Shown here piece after piece: positions 26,222-34,269 of a stretch of DNA of 64,000 nucleotides (positions within the stretch are counted from its first letter, which is position 1; each line of letters opens with the position of its first letter). The notes under the pieces are model-generated. The model worked only from the letters and a program-made list of their open reading frames with translations. It searched no databases and was not told the DNA's origin. The translations under genes and the position numbers were made by a program. The stretch spans positions 1 to 64,000 of the forward strand of contig JAICXJ010000008.1 in NCBI GenBank assembly GCA_025980465.1, read 5' to 3'. Source of the stretch: Frankiales bacterium. GTDB lineage: Bacteria > Actinomycetota > Actinomycetes > JAFAQI01.

Positions 26222-27088
26222 ATGGCGATCTGGCTCACCAAGGAATCGAAGGTCATCGTCCAGGGCATCACCGGCTCTGAGGGCACCAAGCACACCCGCC
26301 GGATGGTGGCTTCCGGTACCAACGTCGTTGGCGGCGTGAATGCCCGCAAAGCGGGGACTGACGTCGATGGCATTCCGGTGTTCGCGACGGTGGCCGAGGC
26401 GATGGCCGAGACCGGCGCCGACGTGTCGGTCGGGTTCGTCCCGCCGGCCTTCAGCCGCGACGCCGCGCTCGAAGCGATCGACGCCGCGATGCCACTGCTG
26501 GTGGTGATTACTGAGGGAGTGCCGGTGCAGGACACGGCGTACTTCTTCAACTACGCCAGGGAGCACGGTGGCACTCGAATCATCGGCCCGAACTGCCCCG
26601 GTCTGATTTCTCCGGGCCAGTCGAATGCCGGCATCATCCCGGCCGACATCACCGGTCCCGGCCGGATCGGGCTGGTGTCGAAGTCCGGCACGTTGACCTA
26701 CCAGATGATGTACGAGCTGCGCGACATCGGCTTCTCGACCTGCGTCGGCATCGGTGGTGACCCCGTCATCGGTACGACGCACATCGACTGCCTCGCGGCG
26801 TTCCAGGACGACCCCGACACGGATGCGATCGTGATGATCGGCGAGATCGGCGGCGACGCCGAGGAGCGCGCGGCCGACTTCATCAAGGCGAACGTGACGA
26901 AGCCGGTGGTCGGCTACGTCGCCGGATTCACCGCGCCCGAGGGAAAGACGATGGGCCATGCCGGCGCCATCGTCTCCGGATCATCAGGAACGGCGGCAGC
27001 GAAGGCCGCCGCGCTCGAGGCGGTCGGCGTGCGGGTGGGAAAGACACCGAGCGAGACCGCCCGGCTGATGGCGGATCTCGTCGGATAG
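26222..27088 (+). CDS. sucD: Succinyl-CoA synthetase alpha subunit
   Basis: A 288-residue CoA-binding subunit of succinyl-CoA synthetase. The N-terminal Rossmann fold has [50 protein letters not shown] and [16 protein letters not shown] are characteristic. The phosphorylated active-site His is in GHAGAIVSG (about residue 242). Full length for the family. It begins one base after the sucC stop and is cotranscribed with it. A repeat element follows the stop codon. Confidence 0.97.
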   Translation: MAIWLTKESKVIVQGITGSEGTKHTRRMVASGTNVVGGVNARKAGTDVDGIPVFATVAEAMAETGADVSVGFVPPAFSRDAALEAIDAAMPLLVVITEGVPVQDTAYFFNYAREHGGTRIIGPNCPGLISPGQSNAGIIPADITGPGRIGLVSKSGTLTYQMMYELRDIGFSTCVGIGGDPVIGTTHIDCLAAFQDDPDTDAIVMIGEIGGDAEERAADFIKANVTKPVVGYVAGFTAPEGKTMGHAGAIVSGSSGTAAAKAAALEAVGVRVGKTPSETARLMADLVG

Positions 27089-27090
27089 AC

Positions 27091-27150
27091 CCCCACGGAT
27101 GTCACATCGGTGGGCCTATAGGCCCACCGATGGCCCATTGGATGGGCCCC
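27091..27150. repeat. REP-like repeat, locus 3 (palindromic, between convergent genes)
   Basis: CATCGGTGGGCC at 27105-27116 and its perfect complement at 27121-27132 flank a TATA loop. A second 7-bp hairpin, GGCCCAT-TGG-ATGGGCC, follows at 27132-27148. It sits immediately after the sucD stop and contains the final codons and TAG stop (27116-27118, minus strand) of the convergent AbiEi-like gene. It may act as a bidirectional terminator here. Confidence 0.88.
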
Positions 27151-28078
27151 GCCGCAGCATGCTTACTCCGGGTGGCAGCCCGCGGCCGGCGAGCCGCTGA
27201 TAGCACTGCTCGGACTGCGCCCGAACGCGTTGACGCTCCCGCCACAGCTGGCGTGGCGAATCGTGGAGCACGGTCAGCCCGGCCGTCGTCATGGCATCGT
27301 GCCGTGCCTGCATGTCCTCGAATGGATCCTCGTCGGCGTGCGGCGCTCGGCCATTTGTCTCATGGACCAGTCCGGCGCCCTCGAACAAAGCGTCTGGACT
27401 GACCCGGCGACCACCCGGCAGCCGTAGCAGCGGGTTGACGAGCGGTCGCGGCAGAACACGGGACTCGGCACAAATCTCCAGATAATCGATTTCGGGCGCC
27501 GAGCGGGCGCCGACCGTGATCCAGCCGACCACGTCCCTCACGACCGACGCGCCTCGTCCCGTGACGTGTGGCGCTTCCGCTCCAAGTTGTTCGGTCCTGA
27601 CGAGGTTGCGCTGGACCGCATCGGCAAGGACGGCGTTGGCGGTCCGGCGGTCCCCGATTCGAGCCGCGAACTCCACCAGTGCTCTCGAGAGCGGAACGTA
27701 GGGGAATCCACGGAAGACTACGGGTTGCGGGAGCCGGTGGGTTCGGCGTACGACGACGCCGTCGCGGTTGACACGGCGTACCTCGGCCGGCAGCAACAAA
27801 TAGATGGTCGGATCCGCCGGCAGGTAACGAACGCCGTACTCCCGCAGCGCGGTGAGATCTGCGAGCTGAGCGTCCGCGCCGCCGTAAAGCAGTGCGGCCC
27901 GAAGTCGTTGGCGCTCGGTTGGTATCCCGGTAGTGGTCAGATACACGCCGGGGAGCAGGATCTGCCAGCTCGTGGCGAGTCGATGTCGTAGCGCATCGTG
28001 CGTGATGTGCTCGAGGGCCTGGCGACGGGTAAGCACCATGTCCTGGCCGGGGACGAGTTCGCTGGATCGTGCTGACAT
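27116..28078 (-). CDS. AbiEi-like / DUF559-type protein, hypothetical
   Basis: A 320-residue protein like those annotated as type IV toxin-antitoxin AbiEi-family or DUF559 proteins in actinobacteria. The N-terminal winged-helix-like part (MVLTRRQALEHITHDALRHR, then LLPGVYLTTTG) is typical. The C-terminal region is compatible with a PD-(D/E)xK nuclease fold: Glu in EIDYLEI and LVHETNGRAPHADED with Glu, Asn and His. No AbiEii-like toxin is adjacent, so an antitoxin role is doubtful. ATG 28078 is preferred; the frame continues upstream through locus 4 repeats without plausible coding. Its last ten codons and stop come from the locus 3 repeat. Confidence 0.7.
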   Translation of the reverse strand: MSARSSELVPGQDMVLTRRQALEHITHDALRHRLATSWQILLPGVYLTTTGIPTERQRLRAALLYGGADAQLADLTALREYGVRYLPADPTIYLLLPAEVRRVNRDGVVVRRTHRLPQPVVFRGFPYVPLSRALVEFAARIGDRRTANAVLADAVQRNLVRTEQLGAEAPHVTGRGASVVRDVVGWITVGARSAPEIDYLEICAESRVLPRPLVNPLLRLPGGRRVSPDALFEGAGLVHETNGRAPHADEDPFEDMQARHDAMTTAGLTVLHDSPRQLWRERQRVRAQSEQCYQRLAGRGLPPGVSMLRRGPSNGPSVGL

Positions 28079-28166
28079 CGGTTCAGGCTCAGGGCTGGCG
28101 AGACGCGACGGCGATCGGCTCAGGATCATGGGGACACCGCTCGCCGAATCGCTGCGCTGTGGATCG

Positions 28167-28247
28167 CGCATGTCACATAGCTGGCGCTGGGGGCCCACCA
28201 ATGGCACATGCGTGGCTCCATAGGCCCACCAATGGCACATGCGTGGC
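28167..28247. repeat. REP-like repeat, locus 4 (between divergent genes)
   Basis: Two direct copies beginning GGCCCACCAATGGCACATG start at 28192 and 28223, again 31 bases apart. A degenerate copy (GCATGTCACATAG) lies at about 28168-28180. This locus lies between the 5' ends of two divergent genes, so a terminator role does not explain its position. Confidence 0.9.
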
Positions 28248-28296
28248 GTCGGCGTGTAACACCAGCCACTGCGGTGCGTGCTGTCACGATCGGTGA

Positions 28297-29526
28297 GTGA
28301 GCGATGTACTCGATCGTGCGCGCAGTTCTGCGCGCGGCCGCCCGACCTCGACCAAGGGTGCGGCGACGGAGGTCGAGGTCGTCGCCCCGCTGTGGGCTCG
28401 GGGGGCTTTCGCTGCCGCGTGGTCGACGGCGGTCGGTCTCGCCGTTCTCCTGGTCGTCTCGCTGATCGTCTGGGCGGCTGACTCGCAGTCAACCGCCAGC
28501 GCTGGTGGCGCGATGCGATTCGCGGCTGTGTTGTGGGTCGCCGCACACCGGACCCCGCTGCAGGTCCCGGACGGCACCATCGCCATCGCACCGCTCGGTC
28601 TGACCGTCCTGCTGGCGCTGCTGCTCGCCCGCGCCACGGCGATCGTCGCGCGCACCACGGGCTGCGAAGATCTTGGTTCGGTTGCCGCGGTCGTGGCCAG
28701 CGTCACCGCCCCGTACGCCGTTATCGCCGCGATTCTCGCGACCGTCGCGCAATCCGGAGGGCTCCGCCCGATCACGGGAGCGGCCTTCGTCACCGGGGCG
28801 ATGTTCGCCGCCGTCGCGGCGACCGCGGGAGCGCTGCGAGGTTCCGGTCTGACTCATGCCGCCTGGGACCGGCTGCCGCTGGAGCTGAAATCCGGGCTCC
28901 GAGTCGCCGGCCGGGCGGGCGGCGTACTCCTCGCCGGCGCCACGGTGGTGACCATCGTCACGCTGCTGGCGCATACCGGTGCGATGAGCAAGACGCTCAA
29001 CGGCTACGGCAGCGGTCCGGGGAAGTTTGCCGTCGTCGTCATCAGCCTGCTGCTGGTTCCGAACGCCGTGCTGTTCGGCGCCTCCTACCTCACCGGCGCC
29101 GGCTTCGCGGCGGGCTCCGGTGCCTCGGTGACGGTGGCCGGATCGCATGCCGGCGCGGTGCCCGCGCTGCCCGTCTTCGCGGCAGTGCCCCACGCGAGGG
29201 CGCCGTGGCCAGTGCTCGCCGTCGCGATCATGATCATGCTGGCCAGCGGTGTGATCGCGGGCTGGCCATCAGCCGTCAACCGGCCGACCGTCCGCGAGCA
29301 GCTGCGGACGATCGCGATTGCCGCGGCCATCCTGCTGGTCGGGGCCGCGATCGTCGGTGCACTCGCCGGCGGACCGGCGGGCCCGGGCCGGCTAGCGGCG
29401 GTCGGGCCGTCTCCGTGGCAGTTCGCGGTGGCGGCCACCGTCGAGATCTCAGTAGTCGGGCTGATCGTGATCGCCGGTCACGCGTGGATCGACCAAGCCC
29501 GCGCGATGCTGCGCGGCCGCAGCTAA
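28297..29526 (+). CDS. perM: PerM-like integral membrane protein (DUF6350)
   Basis: A 409-residue polytopic membrane protein with about nine or ten Ala/Val-rich helices and a hydrophilic N-terminus. It matches the actinobacterial DUF6350 family, which includes M. tuberculosis PerM (Rv0955), a protein linked to cell division and magnesium-dependent persistence. The assignment rests partly on position: as in mycobacteria, the gene stands just before purN and purH. No catalytic motif is recognisable. GTG or ATG usage near 28297 is consistent with the family's soluble N-terminus. An inserted RDD gene on the opposite strand separates it from purN. Confidence 0.75.
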   Translation: MSDVLDRARSSARGRPTSTKGAATEVEVVAPLWARGAFAAAWSTAVGLAVLLVVSLIVWAADSQSTASAGGAMRFAAVLWVAAHRTPLQVPDGTIAIAPLGLTVLLALLLARATAIVARTTGCEDLGSVAAVVASVTAPYAVIAAILATVAQSGGLRPITGAAFVTGAMFAAVAATAGALRGSGLTHAAWDRLPLELKSGLRVAGRAGGVLLAGATVVTIVTLLAHTGAMSKTLNGYGSGPGKFAVVVISLLLVPNAVLFGASYLTGAGFAAGSGASVTVAGSHAGAVPALPVFAAVPHARAPWPVLAVAIMIMLASGVIAGWPSAVNRPTVREQLRTIAIAAAILLVGAAIVGALAGGPAGPGRLAAVGPSPWQFAVAATVEISVVGLIVIAGHAWIDQARAMLRGRS

Positions 29527-29532
29527 CGGCGC

Positions 29533-30180
29533 CTAGCGTCGGATGACGAAGGTGTTGGCGAACTTGTCGTGCCAACCCTGCCGCCGGCCGGTGTTGTCGA
29601 AGAACGGTGAGACGTAGATCAGCAGCGCGATGAGCGAGAAGATGAAGTTGGCCAGCGCCGGCAGGATCCACCGGCGGAACGACGCCGGATAGCCGGGGAT
29701 CGCACCCTCCTGGCCGCGCACCACCTTGATCCCGGCTGCGGACTTGCCCAGGGTGGCGCCACGCTGCGCAATCATCACCACCTCGTACAGGATCCCGATC
29801 ACCGCACCGATCCCCAGTACGGCGAAGAACGTGCCGCCGTACAGCGACAGGCCGGCGGAGTGGGTCGTCGTACCGTCGGGGTTGGTCGTGGACGTCGGGT
29901 TGAACACCTTGATGCCGAACGCGTAGGCCAGGGCGATCGTCACGGCATAGATCAGGACGCCGTCGACTATGCGCGCCACCAGCCGCAGGCCCATCGGGGC
30001 GATAGCTCCGGGCGCCGGCGCGCTCGGCGCCCCGTAGTACGGCGCACCATAGGGCTGGTTGACCCCGGAGTAAGCCGGCGGGGCGCCGTACGGAGGAGGC
30101 GGCGCGCCGTACGCCGGCGGAGCGGCGGGAGGCGGGCTGCCATACGCCGGCGGGATCGTCGGATCGCTCGGTTCGGTCAT
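29533..30180 (-). CDS. RDD-family membrane protein with Pro/Tyr/Gly-rich N-terminus
   Basis: A 215-residue protein. Residues 1-62 form a disordered tail of PPAYGAPP-like repeats, common in actinobacterial membrane proteins. The RDD domain follows: GLRLVARIVDGVLIYAV provides the Arg and Asp pair, and QRGATLGKSAAGIKVV is the second conserved loop. Three or four membrane helices are seen. RDD proteins are poorly characterised; some act in transport. It is convergent with perM (6 bases) and divergent from purN. Confidence 0.88.
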   Translation of the reverse strand: MTEPSDPTIPPAYGSPPPAAPPAYGAPPPPYGAPPAYSGVNQPYGAPYYGAPSAPAPGAIAPMGLRLVARIVDGVLIYAVTIALAYAFGIKVFNPTSTTNPDGTTTHSAGLSLYGGTFFAVLGIGAVIGILYEVVMIAQRGATLGKSAAGIKVVRGQEGAIPGYPASFRRWILPALANFIFSLIALLIYVSPFFDNTGRRQGWHDKFANTFVIRR

Positions 30181-30324
30181 CGACGCACCTCCTCGGAACG
30201 CGTCAGCTCAGCATCGCAGAGAACCCCGGAATTCCGAGTGTTTGCGGGCGGTATCGTGGTGCCCTTCCCCGCGCAACGATTCACCGACCGACACTGTCCG
30301 CCGCGATCCGAGGAGCCAGCTTTC

Positions 30325-30924
30325 TTGAGTGCGCGGCTCGTCGTCCTCGTCTCCGGATCCGGAACCAACCTCGGGGCCCTGCTCGAGGCATGCGCCGATG
30401 AGTCCTACGGCGCGACGGTCGCCGCGGTCGGCGCCGACCGGGACGGCATCGAGGCGTTGCAGCGGGCCGAGCAGGCCGGCGTCCCCACCTTCGCCTGTCG
30501 GCTGTCGGATTACCCGACTCGTGACGACTGGGATGCCGCCCTGACCGACGCGGTCGCGGAGTACGAGCCGGACCTGGTGGTCTCCGCCGGCTTCATGAAG
30601 ATCCTGGGCAAGCGGTTCCTCGAGGTGTTTCCGACCGTCAACACCCATCCCTCGCTGTTGCCGGCGTTCCCCGGCGCTCATGCGGTCAAGGACGCGCTCG
30701 ACTATGGCGTCCGGATCACGGGTGCCACGGTCCATCTCGTCGACGCCGGCGTCGACACCGGGCCGGTGATCGCCCAGACCGCGATCGAGGTCTTCGACGG
30801 CGACGACGAGGACTCGTTGCACGAGCGGATCAAGGTCGCCGAACGGGTCATGCTCGTCGACGTCGTCGGGCGAATGGCGCGGGACGGCTGGCAGGTCATC
30901 GACAGAAGGGTTCGACTCGGGTGA
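30325..30924 (+). CDS. purN: Phosphoribosylglycinamide formyltransferase
   Basis: A 199-residue GAR transformylase that transfers a formyl group from 10-formyltetrahydrofolate to GAR, step three of purine synthesis. [15 protein letters not shown] binds the GAR phosphate. [10 protein letters not shown] and [12 protein letters not shown], with the catalytic Asn-x-His, follow, and [19 protein letters not shown] carries the catalytic Asp. TTG 30325 is chosen because GAGGAG (30310-30315) lies 9 bases before it; no ATG is available nearby. It overlaps purH by 4 bases. Confidence 0.96.
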   Translation: MSARLVVLVSGSGTNLGALLEACADESYGATVAAVGADRDGIEALQRAEQAGVPTFACRLSDYPTRDDWDAALTDAVAEYEPDLVVSAGFMKILGKRFLEVFPTVNTHPSLLPAFPGAHAVKDALDYGVRITGATVHLVDAGVDTGPVIAQTAIEVFDGDDEDSLHERIKVAERVMLVDVVGRMARDGWQVIDRRVRLG

Positions 30925-32483
30925 GTGACGGCAAGCGACCGATCAAGCGGGCGTTGGTCAGCGTCTACGACAAGACCGGTCTCGACGATCTCGGTGCCGC
31001 ACTCTCGGCAGCTGGGGTCGAGGTGGTGTCGACCGGCTCGACCGCGGCCCGACTGCGTGACGCCGGAGTGGCAGTCACGCCGGTCGAGGAGCTGACCGGC
31101 TTTCCCGAGTGCCTCGAGGGCCGGGTGAAGACACTGCACCCGAAGGTCCACGCCGGCATCCTCGCCGATCTGCGTAAGGATGATCACTCCAAGCAGCTCG
31201 AGGACCTCGGTGTCCAGCCGTTCGAGCTCGTCGTGGTCAACCTCTACCCGTTCCGCGACACGGTGGCCTCCGGCGCCGCGCCCGACGAGTGCGTCGAGCA
31301 GATCGACATCGGCGGACCGTCGATGGTGCGCGCCGCCGCGAAGAACCACCCTTCGGTTGCGGTAGTCGTCGAACCCTCGTCGTACCCGGCGGTCATCGAA
31401 GCGATCCAGGCCGGCGGCTTCACGCTCGACGAGCGCCGCGATCTCGCTGCGAAGGCGTTCCAGCACACCGCGTCGTACGACGTCGCCGTGGCCTCGTGGA
31501 TGAGCAGTGTGGTTGCGCCGCCGTCCGACGGCTCGAGCTTTCCGGAATGGGTCGGTGCCAGCTGGGATCGGGCCGCGGCGCTTCGCTACGGCGAGAACCC
31601 GCACCAGCAGGCGGCGCTGTACCGCAGCCCGGGCGGTGGCGGGCTCGCCGGCGCCGAACAGCTGCACGGGCCGGAGCTGTCCTACAACAACTACGTCGAC
31701 ACCGATGCGGCACGGCGCGCGGCGTACGACTTCACCGACCCCTGCGTCGCGATCATCAAGCATGCCAACCCATGCGGCATCGCGGTCGGCGCCGACATCG
31801 CCGAGGCGCACCGGCTCGCGCATGCCTGCGATCCGCTCTCGGCCTACGGCGGCGTCATCGCGGCGAACCGCAGCGTCACCAAGGAGCTCGCCGACCAGCT
31901 CTCCGGTGTTCTCACCGAAGTGATCTGCGCTCCGGGGTACGCCGACGACGCCCTCGAGGTGTTCAAGGCCAAGGCGAAGCTGCGAGTGCTGCGCTGTCCG
32001 GCCGATGAGCGGCCCGCGCCGGTGGAGATCAGAGCGGTCAGCGGTGGACTGTTGATGCAGAACGTCGACCGCATCGACGCCACCGGTGACGACCCGGCAT
32101 CCTGGACGCTGCAAGCCGGCGAACCGGCTGACCCGCAGACTCTTGCCGACCTCGGCTTCGCGTGGCGCGCCTGCCGTTCGGTGAAGTCCAACGCGATTCT
32201 GCTCGCCGTCGGCCGGGCAACCGTCGGGGTCGGGATGGGCCAGGTCAACCGCGTCGACTCGGCACGGCTCGCGATCTCGCGAGCCGGTGACCGGGCGAAG
32301 GGTTCGGTGGCGGCGAGCGATGCGTTCTTCCCCTTCCCCGACGGCCTCGAAGTGCTGGTCGAGGGTGGTGTCAAGGCCGTCGTCGAACCGGGCGGATCGG
32401 TTCGCGACGAGGAGGTCATCGCCGCGGCGAAGGCCGCCGGAGTGACGCTGTACTTCACCGGCACCCGCCACTTCTTCCACTGA
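30921..32483 (+). CDS. purH: Bifunctional AICAR transformylase / IMP cyclohydrolase
   Basis: A 520-residue PurH that performs the last two steps of IMP synthesis. The N-terminal cyclohydrolase domain (about 1-200) has [44 protein letters not shown] and NLYPFRDTV. The C-terminal transformylase domain has [40 protein letters not shown] (catalytic Lys-His) and [14 protein letters not shown]. Full length. GTG 30921 overlaps the purN stop, so translation is probably coupled. folD follows 19 bases later, linking purine synthesis to the supply of formyl-folate. Confidence 0.97.
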   Translation: MSDGKRPIKRALVSVYDKTGLDDLGAALSAAGVEVVSTGSTAARLRDAGVAVTPVEELTGFPECLEGRVKTLHPKVHAGILADLRKDDHSKQLEDLGVQPFELVVVNLYPFRDTVASGAAPDECVEQIDIGGPSMVRAAAKNHPSVAVVVEPSSYPAVIEAIQAGGFTLDERRDLAAKAFQHTASYDVAVASWMSSVVAPPSDGSSFPEWVGASWDRAAALRYGENPHQQAALYRSPGGGGLAGAEQLHGPELSYNNYVDTDAARRAAYDFTDPCVAIIKHANPCGIAVGADIAEAHRLAHACDPLSAYGGVIAANRSVTKELADQLSGVLTEVICAPGYADDALEVFKAKAKLRVLRCPADERPAPVEIRAVSGGLLMQNVDRIDATGDDPASWTLQAGEPADPQTLADLGFAWRACRSVKSNAILLAVGRATVGVGMGQVNRVDSARLAISRAGDRAKGSVAASDAFFPFPDGLEVLVEGGVKAVVEPGGSVRDEEVIAAAKAAGVTLYFTGTRHFFH

Positions 32484-32502
32484 CGGTACGAGGAGGCGAC
32501 CA

Positions 32503-33357
32503 ATGACGGCACGCATGCTTCCCGGCGCACCGGTCGCCGAGGCGGTGATCGCGGAACTCAAGCCCCGCATCGCCAAGCTGATTGAGTCCGGACACACGCC
32601 GGGCCTCGGCACGATCCTCGTCGGCGACGACTCCGCGAGTGCCGGCTACATCCGGGTCAAGCAGGAGAAGGCGGCCGAGCTTGGCCTCGTGTCGCCCCAC
32701 ATCCACCTTCCGCAGGACGCCACTCAGAACGACCTGATCAACGCGATCGAGAAGTTCAACGACGACGACGCGGTCGACGCCATGCTGGTGCAACACCCGA
32801 CCCCGCCGCAGATCGACTTCGATGCTGCGCTGATGACGATGGATCCGAACAAGGACGTCGACGGCCTGCACCCGACCAACATGGGCCGGCTCGCGCTCGG
32901 AATGCCCGGCCCGGTGCCGTGCACGCCGGCGGGCATCGAGGCGCTGCTCGCCCATTACGAGATCCCGGTGTCAGGCCGGTCGGTGTGCGTGCTCGGGCGA
33001 GGTACGACGTTGGGTCGACCGTTGTCGTTGCTGCTCACCCAGAAGCGGCCGACGGCCAATGCCGCCGTAACGGTGGTGCACACCGGCGTACCGAACTGGC
33101 CGGACTACACGCGATCGGCGGAGATCGTGATCGCCGCGGCCGGCGTACCGGGCATCCTGCAACCCGAGCACCTCACGCCAGGCTGCACCGTGATCGGCGG
33201 CGGGGTCCGGTACGAGGGCCGCAAGCTGTTGCCTGATGTCGACGAGTCGTGCGAGGACGTCGCCGGTGCGATCACGCCGCGAGTGGGCGGAGTCGGACCC
33301 ACCACGGTGGCGATGCTGTTCCGCAACTGCATCGAAGCCGCAGAGGCTCGCACCTAG
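32503..33357 (+). CDS. folD: Methylenetetrahydrofolate dehydrogenase / cyclohydrolase
   Basis: A 284-residue FolD, which interconverts methylene-, methenyl- and 10-formyltetrahydrofolate and supplies the formyl donor for PurN and PurH. Motifs are GYIRVKQEKAAELG (with the catalytic Lys), VDAMLVQHPTPPQID, NKDVDGLHPTNMGRL, CTPAGIEALL and the NADP-binding GRGTTLGRPLSLLL. The usual PLP in the substrate loop is QHP here, as in several actinobacterial FolDs. AGGAGG lies 6 bases before ATG 32503. The stop codon TAG (33355-33357) is the first triplet of an REP-like unit. Confidence 0.97.
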   Translation: MTARMLPGAPVAEAVIAELKPRIAKLIESGHTPGLGTILVGDDSASAGYIRVKQEKAAELGLVSPHIHLPQDATQNDLINAIEKFNDDDAVDAMLVQHPTPPQIDFDAALMTMDPNKDVDGLHPTNMGRLALGMPGPVPCTPAGIEALLAHYEIPVSGRSVCVLGRGTTLGRPLSLLLTQKRPTANAAVTVVHTGVPNWPDYTRSAEIVIAAAGVPGILQPEHLTPGCTVIGGGVRYEGRKLLPDVDESCEDVAGAITPRVGGVGPTTVAMLFRNCIEAAEART

Positions 33358-33420
33358 CACCACGCATGGCACATCCGTGGGCCGATAGCACCACGCATGG
33401 CACATCCGTGGGGCGAATAG
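33355..33420. repeat. REP-like repeat, locus 5 (two tandem 31-bp units)
   Basis: Two near-identical 31-bp units beginning TAGCACCACGCATGGCACAT start at 33355 and 33386. A third partial unit start (ATAGCATCGTCGGCG) follows. The first TAG is the folD stop codon. Each unit is itself an imperfect hairpin: CCACG and ATG on the left pair with CAT and CGTGG on the right around GCA. It separates folD from the ACT-domain gene. Confidence 0.92.
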
Positions 33421-33431
33421 CATCGTCGGCG

Positions 33432-33842
33432 ATGAAGGATCTTTCGCCGCAGCTGGATCCGACCCATCTCGCGGTGGCCCAGCTGCCTGCGGGCTGGCAG
33501 CCGCCGCCGTTTCCGGGCGATCGCTTCACCGCCGTCATCTCGAGCTCCTCCGAGGTCACGGTCATCTGCCCCGAGGACCTGCTGGAGACCGACTGGGCGA
33601 AGGACGCAATCGCCACTGATATCGGGTGGCGCCGGATCACCTTCCCCGGGCCGCTGCCATGGGAGATGGTCGGGTTTCTCGCCGACGTCGCCGGCCGGCT
33701 GGCGGGCGCCCAGATCCCGTTCACGTCGGTCTCCGGATTCACCACCGACCACGTCCTCGTGCGAGCCGCTCAGGCCGACCTCGCGGTCGGCGTCCTGTCC
33801 GGCAAGAAGCCGCCGCCGCAGCGACCCGGCACCAACCCGTGA
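33432..33842 (+). CDS. ACT-domain protein (CASTOR-like, COG3603)
   Basis: A 136-residue protein of two ACT-like modules resembling small COG3603 proteins. Typical features are LAVAQLPAGWQPP, SSEVTVICPEDLL, WRRITFPGPLPWEMVGFLADVAG and SVSGFTTDHVLVRAAQ, ending with a disordered Pro-rich tail. Members are thought to bind amino acids but lack an assigned reaction. ATG 33432 is 11 bases after the repeat. The stop overlaps the ATG of the DUF3017 gene (TGATG), so translation is coupled. Confidence 0.82.
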   Translation: MKDLSPQLDPTHLAVAQLPAGWQPPPFPGDRFTAVISSSSEVTVICPEDLLETDWAKDAIATDIGWRRITFPGPLPWEMVGFLADVAGRLAGAQIPFTSVSGFTTDHVLVRAAQADLAVGVLSGKKPPPQRPGTNP

Positions 33843-34168
33843 TGGCGTCGCCGACGCCGGTCTCCCCGCCCGAGCCGGGCGCGGTGACACCGCCTCGGGT
33901 CCGCCGCCGCACGGATGCGCTTGCCCCGGTGGTGGTCGTTGTTGCGGTCGGCGTCGCCATCGCGGCGGTGCATCACCCCCGCATCGGGATGTACGTGGCC
34001 GCCGGCGGTCTTGCTGCCGGTGCGCTGCTGCGCCTGGTGCTCCGCGAGCGTGACGCCGGTTCGCTCGTGGTGCGGATCCGCCGGATCGACGTGGTGGTGC
34101 TCGGGGGGCTGGCGGTGGCACTCGGTGTGCTTGCCGCGGTGACGCCCTTCCCGGGTGGATCCGGGTAG
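33842..34168 (+). CDS. DUF3017 membrane protein
   Basis: A 108-residue protein with a Pro-rich cytoplasmic N-terminus (about 30 residues) and three hydrophobic segments: LAPVVVVVAVGVAIAAV, MYVAAGGLAAGALLRLV and VVVLGGLAVALGVLAAV. It matches the actinobacterial DUF3017 family, which is often next to folD and mdh in Streptomyces and relatives. Function unknown. Its start overlaps the stop of the ACT-domain gene. Confidence 0.85.
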   Translation: MASPTPVSPPEPGAVTPPRVRRRTDALAPVVVVVAVGVAIAAVHHPRIGMYVAAGGLAAGALLRLVLRERDAGSLVVRIRRIDVVVLGGLAVALGVLAAVTPFPGGSG

Positions 34169-34269
34169 TTGTCGCTGCACTAACCTGGCTCTTTGGGCCG
34201 TACCCGGCCCGACGAGGCCCATCTGGCCGCCTACGGCTACTCGGGCCGACAACGAGCGCAGGAGAGCGA

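Noticed and set aside
30702-32612. A 636-residue open frame on the minus strand across purH and purN
   Set aside because: It is antisense to two unmistakable enzymes. Long antisense frames are common where G/C third positions suppress stop codons. Its translation has no recognisable domain.
33355-33420. Possible CRISPR array
   Set aside because: Only two 31-bp units stand directly next to each other, with no spacers of unique sequence and no cas genes in the window. The unit is palindromic and recurs at other gene borders.
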